From positions 80,803,734 through 80,867,733 of the forward strand of contig NC_085136.1 of the NCBI RefSeq assembly GCF_035046485.1: a DNA stretch of 64,000 nt. The letters are read 5' to 3'. The stretch comes from Aedes albopictus. Its lineage: Eukaryota > Arthropoda > Insecta > Diptera > Culicidae. The position numbers and the translations under genes are program-made. Each line of letters begins with the position of its first letter. The stretch's first letter is position 1. Positions 21,836 to 32,539 of the stretch are shown here, one piece after another. The notes under the pieces were generated by a model that had not been told where the DNA came from, made no database searches, and was given only the letters and a program-made list of their open reading frames with translations.

Positions 21836-23245
21836 GGGTAATTCGCTAATTGTTGAACACCACCCAAATGTTGAACAGTTTCTGAAAATTTATTACAAAT
21901 CTAACTTGAGTAATTTTTGCTCAACGTAAACGTATGATGTAGATGCGTATACATGTGTGTCACGATATTGCACCAATTAAGTAACAAAATTATACATATT
22001 TTACGTCAAAAATGATGATTGCAAATTTTGTACCGCTAATGACACGAAAACTGCACAATTCTTAAGATTAATTTTAAGAAATTGCTCTTACGAAATAAGC
22101 TTTGCTGGCAAATCGACCTCAAATATCAAAGCCACACCATAGTTACAAGAACTGGAAGGATGTCCTTAACAGTTTAAAATTGTTTAAAATTACTTTTTCA
22201 TTGTAATTTTATTTGTAAAAAATATTTTTCTTATCACACTATCATTATGTAACTAGGATCCAATTGTTGAACACTGACATAACCTTCGATGTGAGCATGA
22301 CTGCTAGATTTTTTTTCCACTTTACCTAATCGTGCATGTCAGGGGGTTTCAAGGGCGTTCCAGGGATGTTCCAGGGGTGTTGCAGAGGGCTTCAGGATGG
22401 TTCCAGGGGTTTTCAATGGGTTTCAAGAGCGTTTCAGAGGGATTCAGAGTGTTAAGGTGGTCCCAGGAGTATTTCAGGGCGTTCCAGAGGAATTTACGAG
22501 CGATTCACGAGTTTGCAAGGGATTTAAGCGTCGTTGCAGGGGTGTTCTAGGGGATTGAGTGGGTATCCCATGGGTATCCAAGAGTCAGAGTGTTTCAGGG
22601 GCTTTCAAAGGCGTTCTTTTCTTCAATCGTTTCTAGTCAAATCTTTTCAGACATTGTTTACATCTAGTCGAGTTTAAAACAATTTTAGTCCACTAGAGCT
22701 CTTTTCAAATGAGAAGCAATTCCCTGTCATTTGAATAAATTGCCACTCAAATGACTTATTGGCCACAAAACACGAAAAACGTGGGAAAATTCCGCCAGAG
22801 TGAAAAAATATCGAATGTCGGGTCAAAGTCGGGTCAAATTTTATCAAATGTTGGACCACTGTTGAACTCACATCGGATAACTGTAGGGTCTATGTTGGGT
22901 TTGGTAGCCAAAATAAAAACAGGTCAATGATAGGTTGATGTCGGGTTATACGTCATCAATTACGAGCAAAGCTTGAACCGTTCAACAATTAGCGAGAATC
23001 GTCCAACATTAGGATGAGTTAGCTTAAGGAAGCGTTCAACATTTGGGTAACAGACTTCTCATACAAATGTTCTATTTTCTCTTAGAAAATGGAATTTAAG
23101 GGAATTGAAATTCAATGGGAAGTATGCGGAATGAGTGGATCTAGACGTTCACTGGATATTTTTCAACTAAAGTGGAATTATGCACGGAAAAATAAACGAA
23201 AACAAAAATACCAGTACTAACCGTTCAACAATTGGCGAATTACCC
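21836..23245. mobile_element. 1.4-kb TIR element with TA borders and GTTGAAC motifs
   Basis: The left end GGGTAATTCGCTAATTGTTG and right end complement GGGTAATTCGCCAATTGTTG are inverted over about 23 bp and bordered by TA at 21834-21835 and 23246-23247. GTTGAAC or its complement recurs inside (near 21870, 22267, 22852, 22978, 23035). No transposase frame. A degenerate repeat block (22330-22620) and possibly other DNA were acquired internally. The Tc1/mariner-like assignment rests only on the TA border. Confidence 0.65.
22330..22620 (+). repeat. Degenerate GGGGTTTCA/GCGTTCCAGGGG repeat
   Basis: A short field of diverged units (GGTTTCAAGG, GTTCCAGGGG, GTGTTTCAGG) resembles the 14260-15220 field. 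It lies within the TIR element at 21836-23245. A 72-codon frame over it is a repeat product. Confidence 0.6.
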
Positions 23246-23308
23246 TATATCTATATGCAGGCCATTAAATTATTTTCGAAATGATGCAGGATGGATAGGG
23301 TGACAAAG

Positions 23309-23480
23309 GGTATTATCGGCAGGTTTGTTCTATTCGTCACGGGGGGTTTTTGTGGGCCAAATTGCCTGAAATTTGGGCGTATAACTCAGCTGGGTTGGGA
23401 AGGATTTGAGGCCGATTTTGGGATCAACAGGCTTCAAAAAACCCTCCATGACGAAGAGAACAAAACTGCCGAAAATACGT
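23309..23480. mobile_element. MITE with TATTATCGGCA inverted ends
   Basis: GGTATTATCGGCAGGTTTGT followed by TTCGTCACGGGGGGTTTTT on the left mirrors the right end (complement: TATTTTCGGCAGTTTTGTTC, TTCGTCATGGAGGGTTTTTT). Arms are about 40 bp. The overlapping 63-codon frame is not a gene. Confidence 0.65.
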
Positions 23481-23841
23481 AAGTTCCCCTATTACATAAC
23501 TTTTCAAATTGAATCAATCTGAGTTTGACGCACTTTTCACTCCTATTCAACAGCTATTTACACGAAAGATGCTCTCTCACCTTACATCAACAGGTTTACA
23601 TCATTTAAACGCCCAATAATGGATCAATTCAAGTCTTAAGTGATCGGAACCCAATACACGATCCAAATTTTACACTTCAACCGTACGTACCTTCAGAAAC
23701 AAACCTCGATGTAAAAAGGTAAATTAGCCACTCACCTCCAAAACTGAATTCACATCACCTTATTCGCGTAGCCTCAGAAAACAATTAGCGGAACTCTCAG
23801 TCGTCGTAAGTCGTCGTAACACACATTCACCTTCCCGGGAG

Positions 23842-24225
23842 GTGGAAAGATTTCGAACTGGTACAACAACAGCGGAGAGGCGCAATTATTGCCCAGCACC
23901 TGTGAAATTGTCGCTCCCCCTTCCCCAGTGGTTCGGTAGCTATCTTGCTGAGACACGGGTGACTAATTCAACCTATATCTCAAGTGGAATTGGATTCTCC
24001 ACAGCCACCGCCACCAGCAGTGTCTACCGTGCCGCCACCCCGCTGAGGATGAATCATCTTCTCCAGCAGCAGCAGCAGCGGGTAATTTTCGTGTCGCAAA
24101 GACAACGGCGGGATTGTAAAACACACAATCTTCGATTGTTCGGTTTGCTGCTCGGGATTGCTAGTATGTTGTCACATGCCGCCGAAATGAATTCAAGCAA
24201 TTTGAAATTGTTGTGTGAAATATAA
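23842..24225 (+). other. Weak candidate exon or untranslated region
   Basis: This 127-codon frame lies in one of the least repetitive, GC-richest parts of the window. It includes a short CAG run (five glutamines near 24063-24077) shortly before GGGTAATTTT, which could be a splice donor. No domain is recognisable, and a codon-rich low-copy region can be open by chance. I list it only so that it can be tested. Confidence 0.15.
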
Positions 24226-24419
24226 GCAGCTGTGTGACTGAGAATGTCCGTTCAAACAGCGGAAAACCCTTCAAAAAGGTATTCAATATTAATAAGAAAT
24301 CAATTCCGTTCGCTAGTGTAGTATTGTGCTCGCTTCCATTCCCACAAGAGGCACCGTAAAATAGTGTAACATTGACTCTTGCTCAATCTTGTCTCATCAA
24401 AATTTGGAATAGGTTCATT

Positions 24420-25050
24420 CAAAAAACCCTAATTAATCCACCTAGTGGCGGTGGCGCCTTTCTCGTGCCTTCGAAACCCCATTTCAACAAAACTCAAATG
24501 ACATGTTGATGAATGTCGCACTTTCATACGTTTAACAAAAATGCATTTCATGGCACCAAAAATCAAATCGTTTATCTGGCTTTTGATGTTTGAGCCCTGT
24601 GGTGATATGTCTTTACCAGTTACATTCCCATCACGCTATCACAAGCCCTAAACTATAAAAAAAACGGCAATTACGAATTTTGGGCCGCCATCTTGGATCG
24701 GCCATCTAGCATATTCTGGTCGTCATTCTAAGATTCCGTACATCTTTTCCATACCAAACACACTCTATTCTTGTTTTGTGTGGGTCGTTATTTTGCTATA
24801 ACTTAGTCAAGCTTGAACCGAATCTCATGAAATTTTGTACACGGATAGTACAAAATTTCATGGGAATTGGTTAAAAATTGACTGAGTTATACCAAAAACC
24901 AGACCCGTGCAAAAAAAGAATCGGGTGTATTCCCATGTTGCATGGTTTTAGAGCTTTAATCTCCTTGAAACAGCCGCCTTTTCTAGTTGTGGGCCGCCAT
25001 CTTGGATTTAAGGCCGCCATCTTGAATTTTTGGTCGACATCGTAGTTTTA
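24420..25050. repeat. Mixed old repeat fragments
   Basis: TTAATCCACCTAGTGGCGGT with GCGCCTTTCTCGTGCC (24433-24470) is a motif with a relative near 60414. Around 24785-24900 there is CTTAGTCAAGCTTGAACC, TTGTACACGG and TTGACTGAGTTATA, an arrangement shared with the MITE at 13230-13450. GGCCGCCATCTTGGAT recurs at 24692 and 25007, as in the field at 52545-52930. No gene is visible. Confidence 0.5.
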
Positions 25051-25499
25051 TAGTTTCCATTGATGATTTCCGCATAAAATTCGGCAACCATGCTAAAGTG
25101 TACAATTTCAGCGTAATTTGATGTGTCGTATGATACAAGATGAATCAGTTTTATATCCCGACTAGATGGACATTACAAAATTATAACAAGCTGTGTTATT
25201 TTGTTACAATAAATTTTTATAACAAGGGTTGTTATAAAACATGTACCGTTAGTAGTTAAAATAACAAAAAATCTAACAAAATTCCCCTGAAAACACGCCT
25301 GAAAAGAACAAAAATGTAATAACTTGTGTTACGATCATAACAAAAGTATTACAAAACTTGTTCCATGAAATATGATAGAATATAACAAAATTATAACAAA
25401 TTGTGTTATAATTTCTTTGACACCAATTAGGGTATAAACTATTTTTATACTCATTTTTTTGGGTAAATATTTTTAAGTGTGTTATTCTATTTTTAGAAA

Positions 25500-26110
25500 A
25501 AAGTAAGTAACATAAAAAATAGTTTCCAGAACGTTATAAAATGTTTGGGTCTGAACGGGATTTGAACCAAGACACCTACCATCAGTGTTGGTAAAAACTC
25601 AAATTCACAAATCTCATGGTTGAGTTGTTTCACGCGCGATTCTTGACTCGCCAAACTCACCGCCGAAAAAATCATGCATGAGTTGACTCGCGATTTCACT
25701 CATTGCTTTATTTCTTTGTGTTCTTATTATTTACATCGAAGTTTTGAGGCTTATATGATAGAACAAAAGCAAATCTAGCGTACAATAATATTGATTGCCG
25801 TTCAAATTGATTTGGATTCGTTTTGCAAGCGAACAAGATTTCGGCGCTTGACTCGTGAGAGCGAGATTTTGCATGAAAATCTCGCGCGTGAGAAAATGAT
25901 TCAGAATCGCGCGCGAGTTTGTTCACGTAGGAGCGGTTCACGAGTCTGCTTTGAGTGTGATTTTACCAACACTGCCTACCATCGGTAGAAATCTGGCACC
26001 TCTGCCAATGAGGCCATCACGGCTCTTGAGAAGAGCGGTGATAAAAGCTTTATTGGTTCTACGTATTGCTCCGTCATTCAAATCCTTGTTAATCAGACGT
26101 ACACGAGAGG
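25500..26110 (-). mobile_element. tRNA-like SINE interrupted by a hAT MITE
   Basis: On the minus strand, an A-box-like GATGGCCTCATTGGCAGAGG (near 26010) is followed by TACCGATGGTAGG, then the hAT MITE. Beyond the MITE comes an intact B box in TTGGTTCAAATCCCGTTCAG (near 25555-25575). Removing the MITE and one TSD copy brings the two boxes to tRNA-like spacing. Both outer ends are uncertain. Confidence 0.45.
25583..25974. mobile_element. 392-bp hAT MITE with perfect 8-bp TSD
   Basis: The terminal inverted repeats begin CAGTGTTGGTAAAA, with the complement at the right end. CCTACCAT is duplicated at 25575-25582 and 25975-25982. The interior is rich in CGCGCGA and GACTCG words. No transposase. 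It inserted into the SINE-like copy at 25500-26110. Confidence 0.85.
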
Positions 26111-26285
26111 GGTAGTATGACGTCACATTGAGCTCGTTGACACATAATAGACTTGATTTGTCGATGGAGATCTTGTTTTAATCGATCACAATTATATCAT
26201 AGGCAGATATGATAACAACTTTAGATATATTTTAGTTATATTCAAAATTTTAATTTGTTTTAAGCAATGAAATGAAATCCACCAC

Positions 26286-26504
26286 ATAAGTGGTCATCCA
26301 TTAAGTATATCGTCACGTTTAGAGGAAGCAGGGAGGATTGAAAATTTCCAATTTTAGCGTAACGTACTTAACCCTTCAGGAGGCGCGCCGTTGGAAAAAG
26401 TATAACACAACCAAAAAAGCTCGCTCGTCGAATACGGCGCGAGCTCGGTGCAGTTTCAGGATCAAACTGGCGCGCGTCCAGAAAGATTAATGGATGCTCC
26501 CTAA
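26286..26504. mobile_element. MITE with CATCCATTAAGTA inverted ends
   Basis: The left end TAAGTGGTCATCCATTAAGT and right-end complement CTTAGGGAGCATCCATTAAG are inverted, with conserved GTCACG/CGTAACG words inside. The right arm is split at its TTAA by a second element (26373-26486). Confidence 0.65.
26373..26486. mobile_element. 114-bp piggyBac-like MITE in a TTAA target
   Basis: The insert is bordered by TTAA on both sides (26369-26372 and 26487-26490). It starts CCCTTCAGGAGGCGCGCC and ends with the imperfect complement GGCGCGCGTCCAGAAAGA. TTAA duplication plus CCCTT-like ends is characteristic of the piggyBac superfamily. Excision would restore the arm ACGTACTTAATGGATG of the host MITE. 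Confidence 0.7.
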
Positions 26505-26509
26505 GGTCG

Positions 26510-28140
26510 AAAAAAAATAGGCTGAATAAATTCCATGATTAACTGAGCAGAATTAGAAGCATAAAGGGCATTTTTTAATGATAATAATTATTTAATTCCA
26601 CTTTTGCTCTCCACGTTCAATTACATTCACTACTCGGTATACTTTATTAATTTCGTCAGAGAGGAGTAGTACTGTTTTGGTATTTTCCAAGTTCCCAGTT
26701 GTTAAGTTCCATGTAACGGAAGAATTGTTCATCTGGTCGGAAATTACAGCACATACAATATCCATCGTTTTAGCTATATTTCCTTGTTCTTACTAAGAAT
26801 TAACCGAAAGATTTTTTCAAAAAACTCATAAAAATTGTTATTAGAAAACCTTTTTTTAATAATGTTTGCTTCATGTTTCATTTTGTCAACAAAATACCCG
26901 AATTTCCTTCAAAATTATACACTGTTAAAAATACGTATTTTGAGAATTGGAGTTTTTGTGTTAAAATATGTTTTTATAAGTTTTTTCTGCGTTTATTTTT
27001 TCACAAAGTCCATTTGTTTCCTTTACCATATTTGTTCAGACACTTTTTCTCTAATACGAATGGTTTCCGTATAACAGATTTTTAAGAATATTCATGTCAA
27101 AAACATTCGTTCTTCTCAAAAGTAACTCTCGAACTCAAACGATTTTTTCTCACGTAAAATTACTTATACTGTTTTTGCTGAATACGTTAGCTACGTTTCG
27201 CCTAAAACCGAGGTATTAAAGTTTTGACGTTTACCGATTTCGCGCAGATTTGCTATATAGTGGATTCACTTCTACACGACTTTCTATACGCTGCTTTTCC
27301 ACAGTTTCGAAGTTACGCGAAGTTCATTAGAGAAGATTTTTCTTTCCTGTTAGCCTTTTTCTCCACCGGCCCTCCAATTTCTACCAGAGAACGCTACAAA
27401 AGCTGCCACATTACAAAAAAAAACTGTATAAAAGCAACGGTTTTGTTGGTTGGATTCTTATTCGATTAGCATATCATCCAGCAACTATTCCGGATTTGGA
27501 TTAGAGTACAATAAAAGAATCCAAAAAAATTAGAAAACAGATACCTGTGAATCATTTGATTTGCAGCTATATATCCAGCTTACAGTTTATTTCGATAAAA
27601 AGTCATGTTGATATCCCAAGATTTTTTTTACTACAGCTTCTAGCTATAATGATATCGCATAACGATAGCTTCAAAACACTACTTCTATGTGAATTTGGTA
27701 GATTAAAACTAAATGATAACAAATTCTGTTACTTTTTTCATATGAAATGTGACGTCGTCCACAAATTACGTATCGCTCAAGGGAGAGGGTGAAGTACAAT
27801 CGAGCGATACGGTCAATACAAAAACTTTAGGACTTTCATACTCTAAAGTGTACCGGAAGAGGAGGATGAGTTAAAACATGACGATTTTAGCGTTGCGTTA
27901 TAAATGAATGCTACCTATGTTATACGTTTTGATTTTAATCTTTTGGCTCGAATGGTCAATATTACAAAAATGATCAAACTTTTTCGCGTCGATACAAAAA
28001 TCCAACAAATTTTGAAATTATTTTGTTGCAAAAATCATAGCAAATATTATAAAAAAACTGTTACGAAATCATGTTATAGGCAATTATTTTAATATGCATA
28101 ATGGAACAATTTTTTTTTATATACCTGTTTGAATAAATAA
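26510..28140. other. AT-rich stretch, no gene recognised
   Basis: Frames of 60-81 codons are hydrophobic or lysine-rich by composition and have no recognisable motif. A degraded ACAAATTACGTATCGCTCAA ... GGGAGAGGGTG segment near 27760-27790 resembles the ACGTAA-type MITEs. Nothing else stands out. Confidence 0.4.
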
Positions 28141-28259
28141 TACAAGATTTGTTATAGATTTGTTTCCAAAATAATAACAAATTTTGTTACAATTTTGTTA
28201 TGGTCATTATTTCTAACAACGGTTGTTATAATTTTGTTATTATCTTGATAGGTGCTTCT

Positions 28260-28418
28260 GGTCGGGTAATCATAACTCCGGAACGCCTTGACCGATCCGC
28301 GCCATTTTTAATTGCAAACAATGCGGTAAAATTCCGGTTCGATACAAACTATAAACCGTATGGGAAGCACCTAAAAAGTGCGCACAGACATACATACATA
28401 CATACATACATACATACA
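28260..28418 (+). repeat. Interspersed repeat 'ACTCCGGAACG', copy A (truncated)
   Basis: ATAACTCCGGAACGCCTTGA followed by CCGATCC and CCATTTTTA defines a core also seen at 62035-62290 (same strand) and 50830-51090 (opposite strand). In the other copies the core is followed by ACACAGACAT and a CTCAATTCGTCGAGCTGAG segment. Here the ACAGACATACAT part runs directly into a (CATA)n microsatellite, and the rest is missing. Confidence 0.6.
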
Positions 28419-28686
28419 ATACTGGCGTAGCCACGGGTGGGGGGTTTAGGGTTAAAACCCCCCCCCCCCCCCAAAGAGCTAAAATTTGTGGAACAAATTT
28501 TCAGTATAAAGCGCTTTGCGACGAAAAAATTTTTCGGCTGCGCCGCTATTTTTCAAACTACGAATTCTATTGCTCATTACTGTTTATAAAATGTAAGTGT
28601 CAAATCAAAAAAGGTATCATTGACCGTTGAAAACCCCTCCCAGAGACAATTTCTGGCTACGCCACTGACATACATACATACATACA

Positions 28687-28716
<30 letters not shown>
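28389..28716 (+). repeat. (CATA)n microsatellite, split by a MITE
   Basis: Tandem CATA/ACAT units occupy 28389-28418 and 28668-28716. A MITE lies between the halves. The R1-clade retrotransposon begins immediately downstream. R1-clade Waldo-type elements are known to insert into ACAY repeats, so this array is the likely original target (inference). Confidence 0.85.
28421..28667. mobile_element. MITE with CTGGCGTAGCCA inverted ends
   Basis: ACTGGCGTAGCCACGGGTGG on the left and the complement of CTGGCTACGCCACTG on the right are the inverted ends, with a C-run and poly-purine stretch just inside. The CAGTGGCGTAGCCA-type end is widespread among hAT-related MITEs (from memory). It interrupts the CATA array, so the TSD cannot be defined. 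Confidence 0.7.
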
Positions 28717-28717
<1 letters not shown>

Positions 28718-30482
28718 GGCCACCGGACGGGAGGCTATAAATGCCCGGCCTACAAAAAGGCGAAGGCAGGCCAACAATGATGCAGATAACACAAATTAAT
28801 CTGAATCATTGCGACATCGCACAACAACTGTTGTGGCAGTCGACAACAGAGACGAAGTGTGATGTTGCGATCATCGCAGAGCCGTATCAGGTTTCTCCTG
28901 AGAACGGCAATTGGGTAGCGGATATAGCAGGATTGGCGGCTATACAAGTTATGGGCAGATGCCCTATAGAGGAAGTGGTGGAAAACTCTTACGAAGATTT
29001 CGTGATCACCAAAGTTAACGGTGTCTTCGTATGTAGCTGCTATGCGCCTCCAAGATGGACCGAGGAGCAATACAACCGGATGTTGGATGCACTCACTGAC
29101 ACGCTGGTAGGACGTAGGCCAGTAGTCATCGGCGGCGATTTCAACGCCTGGGCCGTTGAGTGGGGCAGCCGGCAAACCAATGCAAGAGGATATAGTCTAC
29201 TTGAAGCTCTGGCGAAGCTGGACGTAAAGCTGTGCAATGTAGGAACAGTCAGCACATTCCGCAAATACGGTCGTGAATCCATCATCGACATTACATTCTG
29301 TAGTCCATCGTTGATGGAAGACATGGACTGGAGGGAGGAGAGTGAGGAGTACTCCCACAGCGACCACCAGGCGATCCTCTACAAGATAGACCAGAGAGCT
29401 CCTACGTCCATACAGACAACTAGGACTTATAAGCGGAAGTGGAAGACGAAGGACTTCGACAAGGAGACTTTTATCGAGGCACTTCGGCCAAATAGCGATG
29501 CGGCAAACCTCGACCCAGGGTGGTTGACGGAAGCGCTAGCAACGGCATGTGATGCAGCAATGCCGAGGAAGATTGAACCTAACTCCTGGGGAAATGCCTA
29601 CCGCATCATAATGACAAAGCTGAAGGGCCCAATGACGCCAGTCGAAATGTGCCCAGACAAACTGAAGGGTATCGTGGAGGGTTGGTTTCCAAAACACGAT
29701 ACGACAACGTGGCCACCTACGCCGTACAGCGAGGGCGATGCGGAATTTGACGTAAACCGACTGGTCTCCAACGACGAGCTCGTTGCCGTGGCGAAAGCAT
29801 TGAAGGTGAAGAAGGCTCCCGGCCCGGATGGTATCCCCAACGTGGCGCTGAAAGCAACGATCCTGGAGTATCCTGATATGTTCAGGTCAGTGTTGCAGAA
29901 ATGCCTGGAGGAAGGCATCTTTCCGGATATATGGAAGGTCCAAAAACTAGTGCTGCTGCCAAAGCCAGGAAAGCAGCCGGGAGATACAGCATCGTACAGA
30001 CCGATCTGTCTGTTGGATACGCTCGGAAAACTTCTGGAGAGGACTATCCTTAGCAGGCTGACCGAGTATACCGAAAGTGAGAGCGGGCTGTCCACGATGC
30101 AGTTCGGCTTCCGCAAGGGAAAATCGACGGTTGACGCAATTCGGACCGTCGTTGAGATGGCGGAAAGGGCATCCTTACAAAAGCGGAGAGGAGATCGCTA
30201 CTGCGCCGTGGTAACGATAGACGTTAAAAACGCGTTTAACAGCGCCAGTTGGGAAGCTATCGCCGTAGCCCTGCATAATATGCGGGTCCCCGACTATCTG
30301 TGTAGGATTCTAAGGAACTACTTCCAGAATAGAGTCCTTGTGTACGAAACCAACGTAGGGCAGAGGTCGTTTAGAGTGACAGCAGGTGTTCCACAGGGAT
30401 CAATACTTGGCCCAACGCTCTGGAACGCAATGTACAACGGTGTGTTAACACTGAAGCTTCCGGCAGGTACCATTATTGTGGG

Positions 30483-31719
30483 TAGAGGTTCCATTTCCCG
30501 GCCATTTTGGTTGTCCCGGGATTCGGGATAAAATTTGTTGCTTGTCCCGGGAAATCCCGGGATCCCGGGAAATTTATCAATCTGCTTAAAAACACATTTT
30601 TGCGATCAGAAATATGTTATATTCATCATATCAAATAAATAAATGGTTCACATCAAGTAACTGGTCTTATCAATTTGAATTCGTTCTCTGAAAATACGAC
30701 TTCAAGAAGCAAATGTTTTTTGATGATTTCATCGAACAGTGAGGGTCGCTTTTTAGAACGGATATATCCGGAGTTCGATTTTAAAATTGGGGGTCAACTT
30801 ACCATGTAGCTCAAAAAGTGACAACTCTTTCGCAATTACTTTCGAAAATTCAATCATTTCCGAATCAGTCTAAGACGGGTTGCCATATTACTTTATAGCC
30901 GATTCCAGTTCTTCGCGCATGCTCGATGGTGTTATGCATACAAGGCAATCAAGCATTCAACTCGGCAGCATCATTATCGGTCTGTCTTTGGCAGTCTCGC
31001 AACAATCGAACTCCCAGTTTCTTGATGAATTTAATCATTTGCGTTTTCGATGAGCTTTCCAGTTCTGCTGGCACTTGCGTTGACGACGGAAGACCTTGAA
31101 GGAACTTTAGCGCTGTTATTATTTTCTTTTGGCGCAGATTGTTGATTCTTTTCATAATTGCATGGAAGAGGTCGGAAATTTTAACATTGGAGTTACTTTT
31201 TGTAAGCTTCGAATACAAGAACCTCAAGCTGCCTTCCGTAGACAATAATATAGCATCTCGTCTTCCCAATGCTTCCGAAACGAGTATGATTGGCTGAAGA
31301 GCTTCCTGATGATTTTTTGCAGCTTCAAAATCATTGTCCATGTCCAACATAAGTCTAGAAAGGCCTATTTCAAAAAATTTCTCTTTGATGCTATCAAAAC
31401 CGTAAATGAAGTGCTCCAGCATTGTTTCAGTCAAGTTTCAACGAGTTTTGATGTCCACACATAGTTGAAATGGTTTATGTAACATTTTCGTGATTTTTTG
31501 TTGAAGGCGATTTTTGAAAAAAAAATCACGACTCTTCGATTACATTTCAGAGATTCTCCAAATTCAAATCAAAGCGAAAAATATGTGTAAGAAATGTGCG
31601 TCCCGGGAATCCCGGGATTTTCGGGACGGTGAAAAATGTTATCCCGGGATTCGGGAAATCCCGAATTTTTCAAGATCCCGGGATTTTTTGTCCCGGGATA
31701 TCCCGGGATGGAACCTCTA
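30483..31719. mobile_element. hAT element inside the RT gene, perfect 8-bp TSD
   Basis: The termini TAGAGGTTCCAT and its complement form a 12-bp perfect TIR. ATTGTGGG is duplicated at 30475-30482 and 31720-31727. Several TCCCGGGAT palindromes lie just inside each end, as subterminal motifs. Deleting the element and one TSD rejoins the host codons IIV to GFADD without a frame change. A minus-strand transposase remnant is inside (30949-31434). At 1,237 bp it is an internally deleted derivative of a longer autonomous element. Confidence 0.92.
30949..31434 (-). pseudogene. hAT transposase remnant (middle part)
   Basis: The 161-codon frame contains ALQPIILVSEALGRRDAILL followed by STEGSLRFLYSKL and MKRINNLRQKKI. 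This resembles the segment of hAT transposases that usually reads KPI-x-V-EAL-x-RRDA-x-LL-x-A-x-KF-x-KL ... LKRRI-x-RR, between the catalytic core and the C-terminal dimerisation region (family knowledge). The BED zinc finger, the catalytic acidic residues and the C-terminal dimerisation domain are all missing, so it is non-functional. It lies inside the element defined by TIRs and TSD, which supports the assignment. Confidence 0.7.
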
Positions 31720-32539
31720 ATTGTGGGGTTCGCAGACGACGTTGTCTTAGCGGTATCTGGCGAATCAATCGATGAAGTCGAAGTGCTGGTATCGGAGGCA
31801 ATCGACACAGTCGAAAGGTGGATGAATGGAGTGAAGCTGCAGATAGTCCATCACAAGACAGCAGTGCTCGTAGTCAGTAACCGCAAAGCAGTGCAAAGAT
31901 TGGAGATCACGATCGGAGAGGAGAGAATTTCATCGCAGCGCGCTTTGAAGCACCTGGGCGTGATGGTCGACGACCGCTTAAACTTTAACGCGCACGTTGA
32001 CTACGCCTGCGAAAAGGCGGCGAAGGCGGTTAACACAGTAGCGAGGATTATGCCAAACGCGGGCGGTCCAAGAAGCAGTAGGAGGCGCCTCTTGGCAAAT
32101 GTTGCAACCTCAATACTTAGGTATGGAGTGCCAGCCTGGGCTCCGGCGCTAAAAACAAAGAGAAACCGTGGAAGGCTGGGCAGTGTGTTCCGGCTCATGG
32201 CTATGAGAGTCGCGAGTGCCTACAGAACAATCTCGTCGGAGGCTGTATGCGTTATCGCTGGGATGATGACCATCTGCATCACCCTAGAGGAAGACGTCGA
32301 GTGCTATAGGCGGATTAACGTAAGGAATGCGAGAACCGGCGCACGTCGTCTTCGAATGCCCTAGGTTCTCGGAGATGCGCAGGGATATGCGCGGCCTGAC
32401 AGTCGACAACATTGTCGAAGAAATGTGTCGCGACGAAGCTACGTGGAACGCTGTCGACAGAGCAGTAACGAGGATGCTGTCCGCGCTGCAAAGGAAGTGG
32501 CGCGAAGACCAGAGAGCGCCGGAACGCGATCCGGGTAGG

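Larger units (their letters stand above)
25158..28273. mobile_element. TTACCCG-ended element with TAACAAA repeats, copy A
   Basis: The left end (TATCCCGACTAGATGGACAT, then ACAAAATTATAACAA) and the right end complement (TTACCCGACCAGAAGCACCT, then AACAAAATTATAACAA) are inverted relatives. The subterminal zones at 25180-25430 and 28140-28250 are dense in TAACAAA/TTTGTTA words. The interior contains a split SINE, a hAT MITE, a nested MITE pair and AT-rich sequence. A shorter relative lies at 53768-54497. I cannot exclude that the two ends belong to two separate copies. Confidence 0.5.
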
